DNA from: Actinomycetota bacterium
Lineage (GTDB): Bacteria; Actinomycetota; Thermoleophilia; Solirubrobacterales; Solirubrobacteraceae
Length of the DNA: 9,459 nt
Reading direction: 5' to 3'
Assembly: GCA_019348575.1 (NCBI GenBank)
Contig: JAHWJE010000030.1
Location: 1-9,459 of the forward strand
The position numbers were made by a program, and so were the translations under genes. Below the pieces are notes generated by a model, which did not search any database, was not told the DNA's origin, and saw only the letters and a program-made list of their open reading frames with translations. Positions within the stretch are counted from its first letter, which is position 1; each line of letters begins with the position of its first letter. Of this stretch, positions 1 through 7,137 are shown piece after piece.

Positions 1-248
1 TCGCGTGTCGCCAGGCCGGCGAACAGCGGCGGCATCCGCCGGTGCCGGGCAGCGCTCCAGCTCAGCAGCGCGCGCCCCTGCGCATCGAAGGCGAGGTCCT
101 GCAGCTCGGCGACGCCGTTGGAGGCGCCGATCGGCTCGAGCTTCCAGCTCCCAGCGGTCGCGGGAGCGACCGCCACGGCGCCGAGGATCACGAGTGCCGC
201 AAGCAGCGGGCGGACCATGAACCACAGAGGAAGAGGCGTGTCGCTCAT
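1..248 (-). CDS. Secreted or membrane-anchored protein, N-terminal part only (runs off the left edge)
   Basis: On the minus strand an open frame runs from ATG at 248 to the window edge without a stop, about 82 codons. The N-terminus has an arginine followed by a hydrophobic stretch (LLAALVILGAVAVAPATA), which reads as a signal peptide with a possible cleavage site after ATA. The mature part begins GSWKLEPIG and contains LAFDAQGRALLSW, a pattern common in beta-propeller-like secreted proteins, but too little is present to name a family. A second in-frame ATG at 218 (MVRPLLAAL) would give a more typical signal peptide length; neither start has a convincing Shine-Dalgarno. It lies downstream of groEL on the same strand but is separated from it by a strong palindrome (306-335), so it is probably its own transcription unit. 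Function unknown. Confidence 0.6.
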   Translation of the reverse strand, partial: MSDTPLPLWFMVRPLLAALVILGAVAVAPATAGSWKLEPIGASNGVAELQDLAFDAQGRALLSWSAARHRRMPPLFAGLATR

Positions 249-305
249 GCCCGTGGCGCAACCGTACCGTGCTCGCGCAAGCTTCGAGCAGGGCGGTGAA
301 CGCGA

Positions 306-335
306 GAGGGCCCGGCGATCGATCGCCGGGCCCTC
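306..335 (-). terminator. Probable groESL terminator: 30-base perfect palindrome
   Basis: Bases 306-335 form a perfect inverted repeat (arm GAGGGCCCGGCGATC and its complement), about 72 bases beyond the groEL stop. A smaller hairpin, GGCTCG-6 nt-CGAGCC (379-396), lies between the two. On the minus strand no real U-run follows, as is common for stem-only terminators of high-GC actinobacteria. The palindrome is symmetrical and could act in either direction, but no plus-strand gene ends here. Its position between groEL and the next minus-strand gene supports a terminator. Confidence 0.6.
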
Positions 336-406
336 CGTACTTCGCTCACCTCGTTTCGGAGGCGAGGACTGCTGTGCTGGCTCGGAAGAGCGAGCCGCAG
401 GGCCGG

Positions 407-2047
<1,641 letters not shown>

Positions 2048-2065
2048 AAGTTCTGGTTCTCCTGA

Positions 2066-2356
2066 CTAGAGGATCTTGGCGAGAACGTCGGACTCGCGGA
2101 GCACGAGCAGCTCCTCGCCATCGACCTTGATTTCCGTGCCGCCGTACTTCGAGTAGAGGACCTCGTCGCCCTCGGCGACGTCGAGCGGGATGCGCTTCTC
2201 GCCGTCCTCGTCGAACTTGCCGTCACCGACGGCGATGACCTTGCCCTTCTGCGGCTTCTCCTTGGCGGTGTCGGGAAGGACGAGTCCACTCGCGGTGGTC
2301 TCCTCTTCCTCGATCGCTCGCACGATGAGCCGGTCGCCCAGGGGCTTGAGCTTCAT
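2066..2356 (-). CDS. groES: Co-chaperonin GroES (Hsp10, Cpn10)
   Basis: This is the heptameric lid of the GroEL folding chamber, 96 residues, the normal length. It begins [19 protein letters not shown], the conserved Cpn10 N-terminal strand, followed by the mobile loop region around [16 protein letters not shown] (about 20-36), which contacts GroEL, and ends with the usual [11 protein letters not shown] strand. The start is well supported: ATG at 2356 has a GGAGG Shine-Dalgarno at 2364-2368 with 7 bases of spacing. It is the first gene of the groES-groEL operon; two CIRCE operators lie 32-106 bases upstream of the start, so expression should rise on heat shock when HrcA is released. The hrcA gene itself is not in the window. 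Confidence 0.98.
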   Translation of the reverse strand: MKLKPLGDRLIVRAIEEEETTASGLVLPDTAKEKPQKGKVIAVGDGKFDEDGEKRIPLDVAEGDEVLYSKYGGTEIKVDGEELLVLRESDVLAKIL

Positions 2357-2387
2357 GTATAGACCTCCAAAGCCTGTGGTGTGTGGA

Positions 2388-2414
2388 TTGGCACTCGCAC
2401 GGACAGAGTGCCAA
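2388..2414. promoter_or_regulatory. CIRCE operator 1 (HrcA binding site), promoter-proximal to groES
   Basis: A perfect inverted repeat TTGGCACTC-N9-GAGTGCCAA. This matches the CIRCE architecture (9-base arms around a 9-base spacer, consensus TTAGCACTC-N9-GAGTGCTAA) with one symmetric substitution in each arm. CIRCE is bound by the heat-shock repressor HrcA. It lies 32 bases upstream of the groES start codon, within the expected 5' leader or at the transcription start. Confidence 0.95.
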
Positions 2415-2423
2415 CATGCTTCG

Positions 2424-2429
2424 ACTGTA
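2424..2429 (-). promoter_or_regulatory. Tentative -10 element of the groESL promoter
   Basis: Between the two CIRCE elements the minus strand reads TACAGT, a 4/6 match to TATAAT that keeps the most conserved T, A and final T. If used, transcription would start around 2417, just upstream of CIRCE 1, and the -35 region would fall inside the spacer of CIRCE 2, so that the two operators would flank the core promoter. No good -35 hexamer is visible. This is a weak call. Confidence 0.25.
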
Positions 2430-2435
2430 GCGCAT

Positions 2436-2462
2436 CTGGCACTCTTGCGGGAAGAGTGCCAA
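2436..2462. promoter_or_regulatory. CIRCE operator 2 (HrcA binding site), promoter-distal
   Basis: A second copy, CTGGCACTC-N9-GAGTGCCAA, with eight of nine arm positions paired (C at 2436 faces A at 2462). It starts exactly 48 bases from the start of CIRCE 1, leaving 21 bases between the two. Its conservation in arm sequence and spacer length makes chance unlikely. Two operators suggest tighter or graded repression of groESL. Confidence 0.92.
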
Positions 2463-2491
2463 CGAGGTCCTGTCGGTGCTCGAGAACCGCT

Positions 2492-2522
2492 GCCGGCGAC
2501 CGGCGCGCGCCGGCCTGCCGGC
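2492..2522 (-). terminator. Possible terminator of the crp-nudix-ASCH unit
   Basis: Starting 10 bases beyond the stop of the ASCH gene, GCCGGC arms (2492-2497 and 2517-2522) enclose the palindrome CCGGCGCGCGCCGG (2500-2513). The two can fold as one imperfect GC-rich hairpin with a small internal loop. There is no following U-run. The position, between a gene end and the CIRCE promoter of the next operon, is what supports the call. Confidence 0.4.
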
Positions 2523-2531
2523 GGCCGACGA

Positions 2532-2930
2532 CTAGTTCTGCGCGCCGCCGATGCCGTGCAGGCGCTCGGTCATCGAGGGCGGGTTCTCGATGACCTGGCT
2601 GAAGCGCACGACGGTGACGGTGTCCTCGAGGCCGACGTCGCGCGCGTAGATCTGCTCGAGGAAGTGGATCATCTCCTCGGTGCGCCGGAACTCGGGGTTG
2701 TCGTGCTCGATGTCGCGCGGCGAGAGCTCCTTGACGCGCTTGACCTCGACCGAGTCGATGACCGCCATGAAGACCTTCTCGCGGGGCGAGTGCTGGTAGC
2801 CGATCGTGACCAGCACGGCCTGGTTCTTGCGGTACTTGTGCGACTTGTCGCCGAGCCTGATCGTGGCGGTCTTGCGCCCGCGCTTGAGCTGGTCGGCGAA
2901 GATCGTCGAGTAGAAGTTGAGCACCTGCAC
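2532..2930 (-). CDS. ASCH-domain protein (PUA-like fold)
   Basis: A 132-residue protein that is almost entirely one ASCH domain. The diagnostic GxKxxTxR motif is visible as GRKTATIR at 18-25 (Gly18, Lys20, Thr23, Arg25), followed by basic and beta-strand-rich sequence and VRFSQV near the end. ASCH proteins have a PUA-like fold thought to bind RNA or nucleotides; some members (YqfB) hydrolyse N4-acetylcytidine, so a nucleic-acid or modified-nucleoside role is the family expectation, not proven here. The start is GTG at 2930, 10 bases after the Nudix stop, with no clear Shine-Dalgarno, so translation may be coupled to the Nudix gene. It is the last gene of the crp-nudix-ASCH unit and has its own hairpin before groES. 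Confidence 0.85.
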   Translation of the reverse strand: MQVLNFYSTIFADQLKRGRKTATIRLGDKSHKYRKNQAVLVTIGYQHSPREKVFMAVIDSVEVKRVKELSPRDIEHDNPEFRRTEEMIHFLEQIYARDVGLEDTVTVVRFSQVIENPPSMTERLHGIGGAQN

Positions 2931-2940
2931 AGCCCGGAGA

Positions 2941-3369
2941 CTACAAGCCGCGCTCCAAGCGCGACAGCGCCTCGCGCACCATGTCGCGCTCGCCCGCGTA
3001 CGTCAGCGTCCTGGCCGCCTCCGCGGCGGGGACCCAGCGGGCGTCCTCGACCTCATGATCGTGGTCGTCGACGCTGCCCGAGACGTAGCGCAGCAGGAAG
3101 AACTCGACGACCTTCGCGATGCGCCTGCCGTTGCGCTGATACCAGTAGCGCACCTCGCCGAGCGAGGTCACGACCTCGGCCTCGACGCCGGCCTCCTCGC
3201 GCACCTCGCGCAGCGCCGCCTCGGCGGCGGACTCGGCGCCGTCAGGGTGGCCCTTGGGCAGCGCGAGCACGCGCGAGCCGTCCGCCGCGCGCCGCGTCGG
3301 CACGATCACGATGACCTCGCGGTCGGCGTTGACGACCACTCCGCCCGCCGAGAACTCGCTGTCGGCCAT
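2941..3369 (-). CDS. Nudix hydrolase
   Basis: A 142-residue hydrolase of nucleoside diphosphates linked to another moiety. The Nudix box GX5EX7REUXEEXGU is complete: Gly40, Glu46, Arg54, Glu55, Glu58, Glu59, Gly61, Val62; the acidic residues bind the divalent metal. The preceding LPKGH is typical of the branch containing diadenosine polyphosphate hydrolases and related MutT-like enzymes, but substrate cannot be read from sequence. The start is ATG at 3369, sharing its A with the TGA of the upstream Crp-like gene (TGATG), so translation is likely coupled. The ASCH gene follows after 10 bases. A nucleotide hydrolase between a cyclic-nucleotide-type regulator and a possible modified-nucleoside enzyme suggests a shared nucleotide theme (inference). 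Confidence 0.93.
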   Translation of the reverse strand: MADSEFSAGGVVVNADREVIVIVPTRRAADGSRVLALPKGHPDGAESAAEAALREVREEAGVEAEVVTSLGEVRYWYQRNGRRIAKVVEFFLLRYVSGSVDDHDHEVEDARWVPAAEAARTLTYAGERDMVREALSRLERGL

Positions 3370-4064
3370 CAGTAGACGTAGCGCTCGAGGGCGCCCGGGT
3401 CGTGGACGGTCACGCGGCCGCGGCCCTGGGTCACGACGCCGGCGCGCTCGAGGACGGCGAGGAAGCGGCTGGCGGACTCGCGCGAGGAGCCGGCGAGCTG
3501 GGCGACGTCGGACTGGGTGACGATCACGAGGACGTCGCGCTCGCCCGCGCCCTCGGCCTGCGCCTGCGCGACGAGCTGGCGCAGGACGCCCGCGACGCGG
3601 CTCTGCACGGTCTGGAAGGACTGGCGCGCGATCCGCTCGTTGGCCTCGCGCAGCCGGCGGCCCAGCGAGATGACGAGCTTGGCGGAGAGCTCGGGATGCT
3701 CGCGCAGCAGGCGTCGCATGTCGGCGCCGAGGATCGCGATCGCGTCGACCGGGTCGAGCGTCTCGACCGTCGCCGAGCGGCGCTCGTCGTCGAACATCGC
3801 GAGCTCGCCGAAGATGTCGCCGGGCCCGAAGTGCGCGAGCGTCAGCGTGCGCCCGTCACCGTGCTCGCGGATCGCGCGCGCGTGCCCGCTGCGGACGATG
3901 TAGCACGTGTCGCTCTGGTCGCCTTCGCGGAAGATGACATGGCCGGCGCCGAAGGAGCGCGGCACCGTCACCGCCGCGACCTGGGTCAGCTCGCGCGGGC
4001 CGAGCGTCTCGAAGACAGGGACGTGCGAGAGCAGCTCGATCGCATCTTGCTCGCGCGTCGCCAT
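3369..4064 (-). CDS. Crp/Fnr-family transcription regulator
   Basis: A 231-residue cytosolic DNA-binding regulator, normal length for the family. The N-terminal cyclic-nucleotide-binding fold spans about 12-125, with FREGD at 45-49 and the phosphate-binding cassette GDIFGELAMFDDERRSATV (82-100), where Glu87, Arg96 and Ser97 sit like the cAMP-contacting residues of E. coli CRP. The long dimer helix follows (about 125-160). The winged helix includes the recognition helix region TQSDVAQLAGSSRESASRFLAVLE (about 183-207). cAMP binding is therefore plausible. I chose ATG 4064 because the cNMP fold starts just after it; the frame is open to 4142 but the extra 26 residues look non-domain. There is no Shine-Dalgarno before 4064, so the message may be leaderless. 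First gene of the unit with the Nudix and ASCH genes. Confidence 0.92.
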   Translation of the reverse strand: MATREQDAIELLSHVPVFETLGPRELTQVAAVTVPRSFGAGHVIFREGDQSDTCYIVRSGHARAIREHGDGRTLTLAHFGPGDIFGELAMFDDERRSATVETLDPVDAIAILGADMRRLLREHPELSAKLVISLGRRLREANERIARQSFQTVQSRVAGVLRQLVAQAQAEGAGERDVLVIVTQSDVAQLAGSSRESASRFLAVLERAGVVTQGRGRVTVHDPGALERYVY

Positions 4065-4105
4065 GGCTGAGCAATAGCACACGAGCACCGCCTGCGCTGA
4101 AGCCT

Positions 4106-4140
4106 CGCGCTCGCGCGGCGCGCCGACGCGCTCGCGCGGC
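4106..4140. repeat. Two 14-base direct repeats upstream of the Crp-like gene
   Basis: CGCGCTCGCGCGGC occurs at 4106-4119 and again, identically, at 4127-4140, a 21-base period (two helical turns). The pair lies 42-76 bases upstream of the chosen Crp-like start, in the only gap before that operon. It could be a regulator-binding site, but the composition is low-complexity GC, so chance is a real alternative. Confidence 0.4.
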
Positions 4141-4162
4141 ATCGGCGGCGAGCGGCCCGCCG

Positions 4163-5395
4163 CTAGGCCGGATCGAGCGCCGCCTCACGCCGGAGCCGGC
4201 GGCCGAAGCGCACGCCGAGCGCGACCGCCGCGGCGAGCAGGCCGGCCGGCACGAGGATCGCGAGGCCGATCAGCAGGACGCCGGCCAGGACCTCGAGCAC
4301 GCGCACCGCGTCGGCGGCCGCGTCGCCGGGCGTCCACTGCCCGCCGCCGCCGGTCTGCGTGCTCTCGTCGCTGCCGCGGACGGTCAGGCTGACCGTCGCC
4401 AGGTCCGCGCGGCGGCGCAGCGCCGCCAGCCGGCGCTTCAGCGCGCTGATCTGGCCGCCGGCGCTGCGCAGCCGTGCCTTGAGGCTGTCGATCTGCGCCT
4501 GCGTCGTCGCGCGCTCGAGCGCGCGCAGGAGCCCGCGCCGCTCGGCGCGGACCTCGGTCAGGCGCTCCTGCGCTGACTGAAACGACGCCGTGATGTCGTC
4601 GAGCGCCTGGCTGCGCTCGGTGACGTGCCCGAGCTTCGACAGCGCCGCAAGCGCTCGGTCGAGGCGATCGCTCGGGATCCGCAGGTCGTACGTCGCCTCG
4701 CTGCCGCCGGCGTCGCTCTCCCCGATCTGCGAGCTCGCGACGATCGCGCCGAAGCGGGCGACGGTCGAGTTCACGGCGGCGGTCGTCCTCGCGAACTCGT
4801 CCTGCGGCGTCTCGAGCGTGATCGAGGCGCTGCGCTGCACCTTGCGCGCGCGCCCCGGTGCGACCGCGCCGGCGGAGGGGGGAGGCGGCTGCGCCGGGAC
4901 GACCGGCGGCGCGCTCTTTGCCGTCGGCTCCGGCGCCGGGCGCGCCCCACCTGCCGCTCCGCGACCTTCGCCCGCGCTGCCGCCGCCGGCCGAGTCGGCG
5001 CTGACATCGCGCTCGGCGGGGATCGGGGCCGCCTCGCCCGAGAAGGACTCGATCGTGCCCGTCCCGCCGTTGCCGGCGAGCACGACGACGAGTGCCACGA
5101 GCACCGTCGCGAGCGACCCGGCGACGGGCAGGAGCAGCCAGCGCCGGCCCGCCCAGGGCGCTCGGCGCCCGCGCCTGCGAAGCGAGCGCTCCTGCGCCGC
5201 GGGGAAGCCGGCTTGCAGCTCGCGCTCGAGGCGCGCGGCGAAGCCGGCGCTCATCTCGGGCGCGGTCGCGCGGACGTCGCGCACGAGCTCGTCGAACTCG
5301 CGCAGCTCATGCTCGACCGGCTCGCCGGCGAGCGCACGATCGATCGCCTCGAGCTCGCGCTCCTGCGCGGCGGTCAACGTGTCACGCGGGCGCAT
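4163..5395 (-). CDS. Two-pass membrane protein: putative anti-sigma N-terminus joined to a DUF4349-type domain
   Basis: A 410-residue protein. Residues 1-80 are a charged cytoplasmic region rich in helix-forming sequence; a hydrophobic segment follows at 86-108, then a Pro/Gly/Ala-rich linker (about 135-185). A domain resembling DUF4349 spans about 185-340 (RSASITLETPQDEF, DLRIPSDRLDRALAALSKLG, VTERSQALDDIT), with a predicted coiled coil at about 272-330. A second hydrophobic segment lies at 366-395, with a basic tail. The expected topology is both ends inside and the DUF4349 domain outside. The N-terminus has no HxxxCxxC zinc motif, so it is not a classical ZAS anti-sigma factor. However, the start (ATG 5395) overlaps the end of the ECF sigma gene by 14 bases, the usual arrangement for sigma/anti-sigma pairs. 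The anti-sigma role is inference from context; the DUF4349 match is by sequence pattern. Confidence 0.8.
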   Translation of the reverse strand: MRPRDTLTAAQERELEAIDRALAGEPVEHELREFDELVRDVRATAPEMSAGFAARLERELQAGFPAAQERSLRRRGRRAPWAGRRWLLLPVAGSLATVLVALVVVLAGNGGTGTIESFSGEAAPIPAERDVSADSAGGGSAGEGRGAAGGARPAPEPTAKSAPPVVPAQPPPPSAGAVAPGRARKVQRSASITLETPQDEFARTTAAVNSTVARFGAIVASSQIGESDAGGSEATYDLRIPSDRLDRALAALSKLGHVTERSQALDDITASFQSAQERLTEVRAERRGLLRALERATTQAQIDSLKARLRSAGGQISALKRRLAALRRRADLATVSLTVRGSDESTQTGGGGQWTPGDAAADAVRVLEVLAGVLLIGLAILVPAGLLAAAVALGVRFGRRLRREAALDPA

Positions 5396-5894
5396 TGCAG
5401 GCCTCCCTCAGCTTGGCGACGGCCCGGTGCAGCCGGGTGCCGGCGTTGGATTCGCTTGTGCCCAGCACGGCGGCGAGCTCGGCGTTCGTCAGGCCGCCGT
5501 GGAACTTCAGGGCGACGAGCTCGCGGTCGCGCGGCGAGAGCGCCGCCAGGGCGGCGCGGACGGTGGTGCGGCGCACGGCCAGATCGGCCTCCTCCTCCGG
5601 TGCCGGCGCCCCCTCGTCGCGCAGCTCGCCGACGAGCGGCGCGGCGCGCCTGCGGCGGCGCAGCTCGTCGAGCGCGGCGTTGCGCGCGATCCCGAACAGC
5701 CAGCCGCGCTGGCTGCCGCGCGCGGCGTCGAAGCTCGAACGGCGCCGGTAGGCGCGCTCGAACGCGAGCGCGGTGACGTCCTCGGCGGCCGCGTCGTCGC
5801 CGAGCAGCGTGCGGACGTACGCGTACAGGTCGCGCGCGCTGTCGCGATACAGCGCATCGAAGCTCCCGCTTGACGTGTTGAGGGGTGTTGCCAT
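5382..5894 (-). CDS. ECF-type RNA polymerase sigma factor
   Basis: A 170-residue sigma-70 family factor of the extracytoplasmic-function type, with only regions 2 and 4. Region 2 covers about 12-82 (FDALYRDSARDLYAYVRTLLGD, AEDVTALAFERAYRR, RGWLFGIARNAALDELRRRRR). A short acidic linker follows, then region 4 at about 113-165 with the helix-turn-helix LSPRDRELVALKFHGGLTNAELAAVLGTSESNAGTRLHRAVAKLR. It would direct RNA polymerase to a small regulon when released from its partner. The start at ATG 5894 is chosen because region 2 begins shortly after; ATG 5912 is in frame, and the frame stays open to 6062 but that part is not domain-like. No Shine-Dalgarno is visible. The stop overlaps the membrane protein gene by 14 bases. 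The start region is shared head-to-head with the plus-strand secreted protein. Confidence 0.92.
   Translation of the reverse strand: MATPLNTSSGSFDALYRDSARDLYAYVRTLLGDDAAAEDVTALAFERAYRRRSSFDAARGSQRGWLFGIARNAALDELRRRRRAAPLVGELRDEGAPAPEEEADLAVRRTTVRAALAALSPRDRELVALKFHGGLTNAELAAVLGTSESNAGTRLHRAVAKLREACNAPA
5880..5885 (+). promoter_or_regulatory. Shine-Dalgarno fixing the start of the secreted protein
   Basis: GAGGGG at 5880-5885 lies 7 bases before ATG 5893. It is the best ribosome-binding site near this gene and favours 5893 over the alternative ATG at 5911. It sits inside the first codons of the divergent sigma factor gene. Confidence 0.6.
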
Positions 5895-6420
5895 GCTGAG
5901 AGCTGCGCTCATGCGAGTACTACGACGGCGCATCGAGATCATCACGCTGTTCGCGCTGCTCGTGGCTCCGATCGCGGCCGCGCACGCCGCGCGGGCCTCC
6001 GACGACGAGCGCGAGGTATGGGCGACCGTCAACGTCTGCGACACCGCCGACGCGCCGAACACGATCGGGATCCGCGCGTCGATGCCCGGCTCCAGGACCG
6101 GCGCGGAGATGCGCTGGATGCGCTTCGTCGTGGAGTACTACTCGAGGGCCGACGAGCGCTGGCTGCGCGTCGGCGCGGGCGGCGACTCGGGCTGGCTGCG
6201 CGTCGGCAAGGGACGGCGGCCGCGGCAGTTCGGCCGCTCGCTGCGCATCGTGCCGGCGGCCGCGTCGGTGCTCCTGCGGGGCCGCGTCTACTTCCAATGG
6301 CGGACAGAGGGTGGCGACGTGCTGCAGCGCGCCAGCGCGCGCACGCGCAAGGGCCATCGTTCCGACGCCGGCGCCGACCCGCCCGGCTACTCCGCCTCGA
6401 CGTGCACGATCAGGCGCTAG
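5893..6420 (+). CDS. Small secreted protein of unknown function
   Basis: A 175-residue protein with a clear export signal: basic MLRAALMRVLRRR, then a hydrophobic core (IIEITL-like run at 14-30) ending AHA-A near residue 32. The mature part starts DDEREVWATVNVCDTADAPNT, is rich in Trp, Arg and Gly, contains WLRVGAGGDSGWLRVG, and ends GYSASTCTIRR. Two cysteines (Cys49, Cys171) near the two ends of the mature chain could form a disulphide. I recognise the pattern from hypothetical proteins of Solirubrobacterales-type genomes but know no function. The gene is head-to-head with the ECF sigma factor and could be part of its regulon (inference). Its end overlaps the stop of the convergent phosphodiesterase gene by 11 bases. 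An internal start at 5911 would shorten the signal peptide by six residues. Confidence 0.8.
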   Translation: MLRAALMRVLRRRIEIITLFALLVAPIAAAHAARASDDEREVWATVNVCDTADAPNTIGIRASMPGSRTGAEMRWMRFVVEYYSRADERWLRVGAGGDSGWLRVGKGRRPRQFGRSLRIVPAAASVLLRGRVYFQWRTEGGDVLQRASARTRKGHRSDAGADPPGYSASTCTIRR

Positions 6421-7111
6421 GGGCGAACAGCCGCGGGTCGTTGGAGATGACGCCGGTGACGCCCATCTGCTCGAGCCTGCGGATCCGCGCGAGGTCGTCG
6501 ACGGTCCAGACGTAGAGCTCGCCGCCGGCGCCGCGGATCGCGGCCGCCAAACGCGGGGTCACGAGCCGCCAGTGCACCGTCAGCGCGTCGATCTCCCCGC
6601 GCCGGATGCGGTTGGCCGCGACGCCCGGCAGCGCGCGGCGCACGTACCCCAGGATCGCGACGGCGGGCAGGAGCGTGACCGGGTTCTGCAGCGGGTTGCG
6701 GCGCATCCGCGGCATCGTCCAGCTGATGTCGATCTGCGGGTGGCGGCGGCGCAGCAGCGCGAGCGACGAGTCCTCGGTCGTGGAGATCAGCGCGCGGTCG
6801 GCGAGCCCGTGCTCCTGCAGCGCGGCGACGACGCGCTCCTCGTAGCCACTCGTCTTGAGGTCGACGAGCAGCTCGACTCTCCCGTAGGCGGCGTCGGCGA
6901 AGTGCGCGAGGCCTTCGTGGAGCGTATGCGGGCTGCGCCCGGCGGCGTCCTCCCAGTCGTGCGCGAGCAGCAGCTCGCCGGTCCCGTCGGCGTGCTCGGG
7001 CAGGACGTCGAACTCGATCATGTCGACGCCGTTCTCCAGCGCGGCGGCGAACGATCCGAACGTGTTGCCAGGCGCGATCAGGCCGGCGCCCTTGTGGCCG
7101 ACGCGGCGCAT
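6410..7111 (-). CDS. Glycerophosphodiester phosphodiesterase-like protein
   Basis: A 233-residue TIM-barrel protein of the GDPD family, which splits glycerophosphodiesters into glycerol-3-phosphate and an alcohol. Visible elements are the first catalytic His6 (GHKGAG), the metal-binding pair Glu33/Asp35 (IEFDV), the second catalytic His51 (LLLAHD), Asp84 in VDLK, and the typical end VWTVDD...GVTGVISNDPRLF. Three spots differ from the common motif: HKG for HRG, PGNT for PENT, and DLK for E(I/L)K. There is no signal peptide, so it is likely cytosolic. I chose ATG 7111; GTG at 7141 is in frame and would overlap the upstream glycosylase stop by four bases (GTGA), an arrangement that also makes sense. 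It follows the glycosylase in one operon and ends convergently, overlapping the secreted-protein gene by 11 bases. Confidence 0.88.
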   Translation of the reverse strand: MRRVGHKGAGLIAPGNTFGSFAAALENGVDMIEFDVLPEHADGTGELLLAHDWEDAAGRSPHTLHEGLAHFADAAYGRVELLVDLKTSGYEERVVAALQEHGLADRALISTTEDSSLALLRRRHPQIDISWTMPRMRRNPLQNPVTLLPAVAILGYVRRALPGVAANRIRRGEIDALTVHWRLVTPRLAAAIRGAGGELYVWTVDDLARIRRLEQMGVTGVISNDPRLFAPSA

Positions 7112-7137
7112 CGCGCTGCTCTCGCGGCGGGCCCGCG

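Noticed and set aside
4065..4142. Extended N-terminus of the Crp-like regulator to 4142
   Set aside because: The 26 extra residues precede the cNMP fold, contain low-complexity charged sequence and have no family counterpart that I know; ATG 4064 fits the usual length.
4590..5873. Long plus-strand open frames (up to 427 codons) opposite the DUF4349 and sigma genes
   Set aside because: They are antisense to two genes with clear domains, and the products are Arg/Ala/Ser-rich without recognisable motifs.
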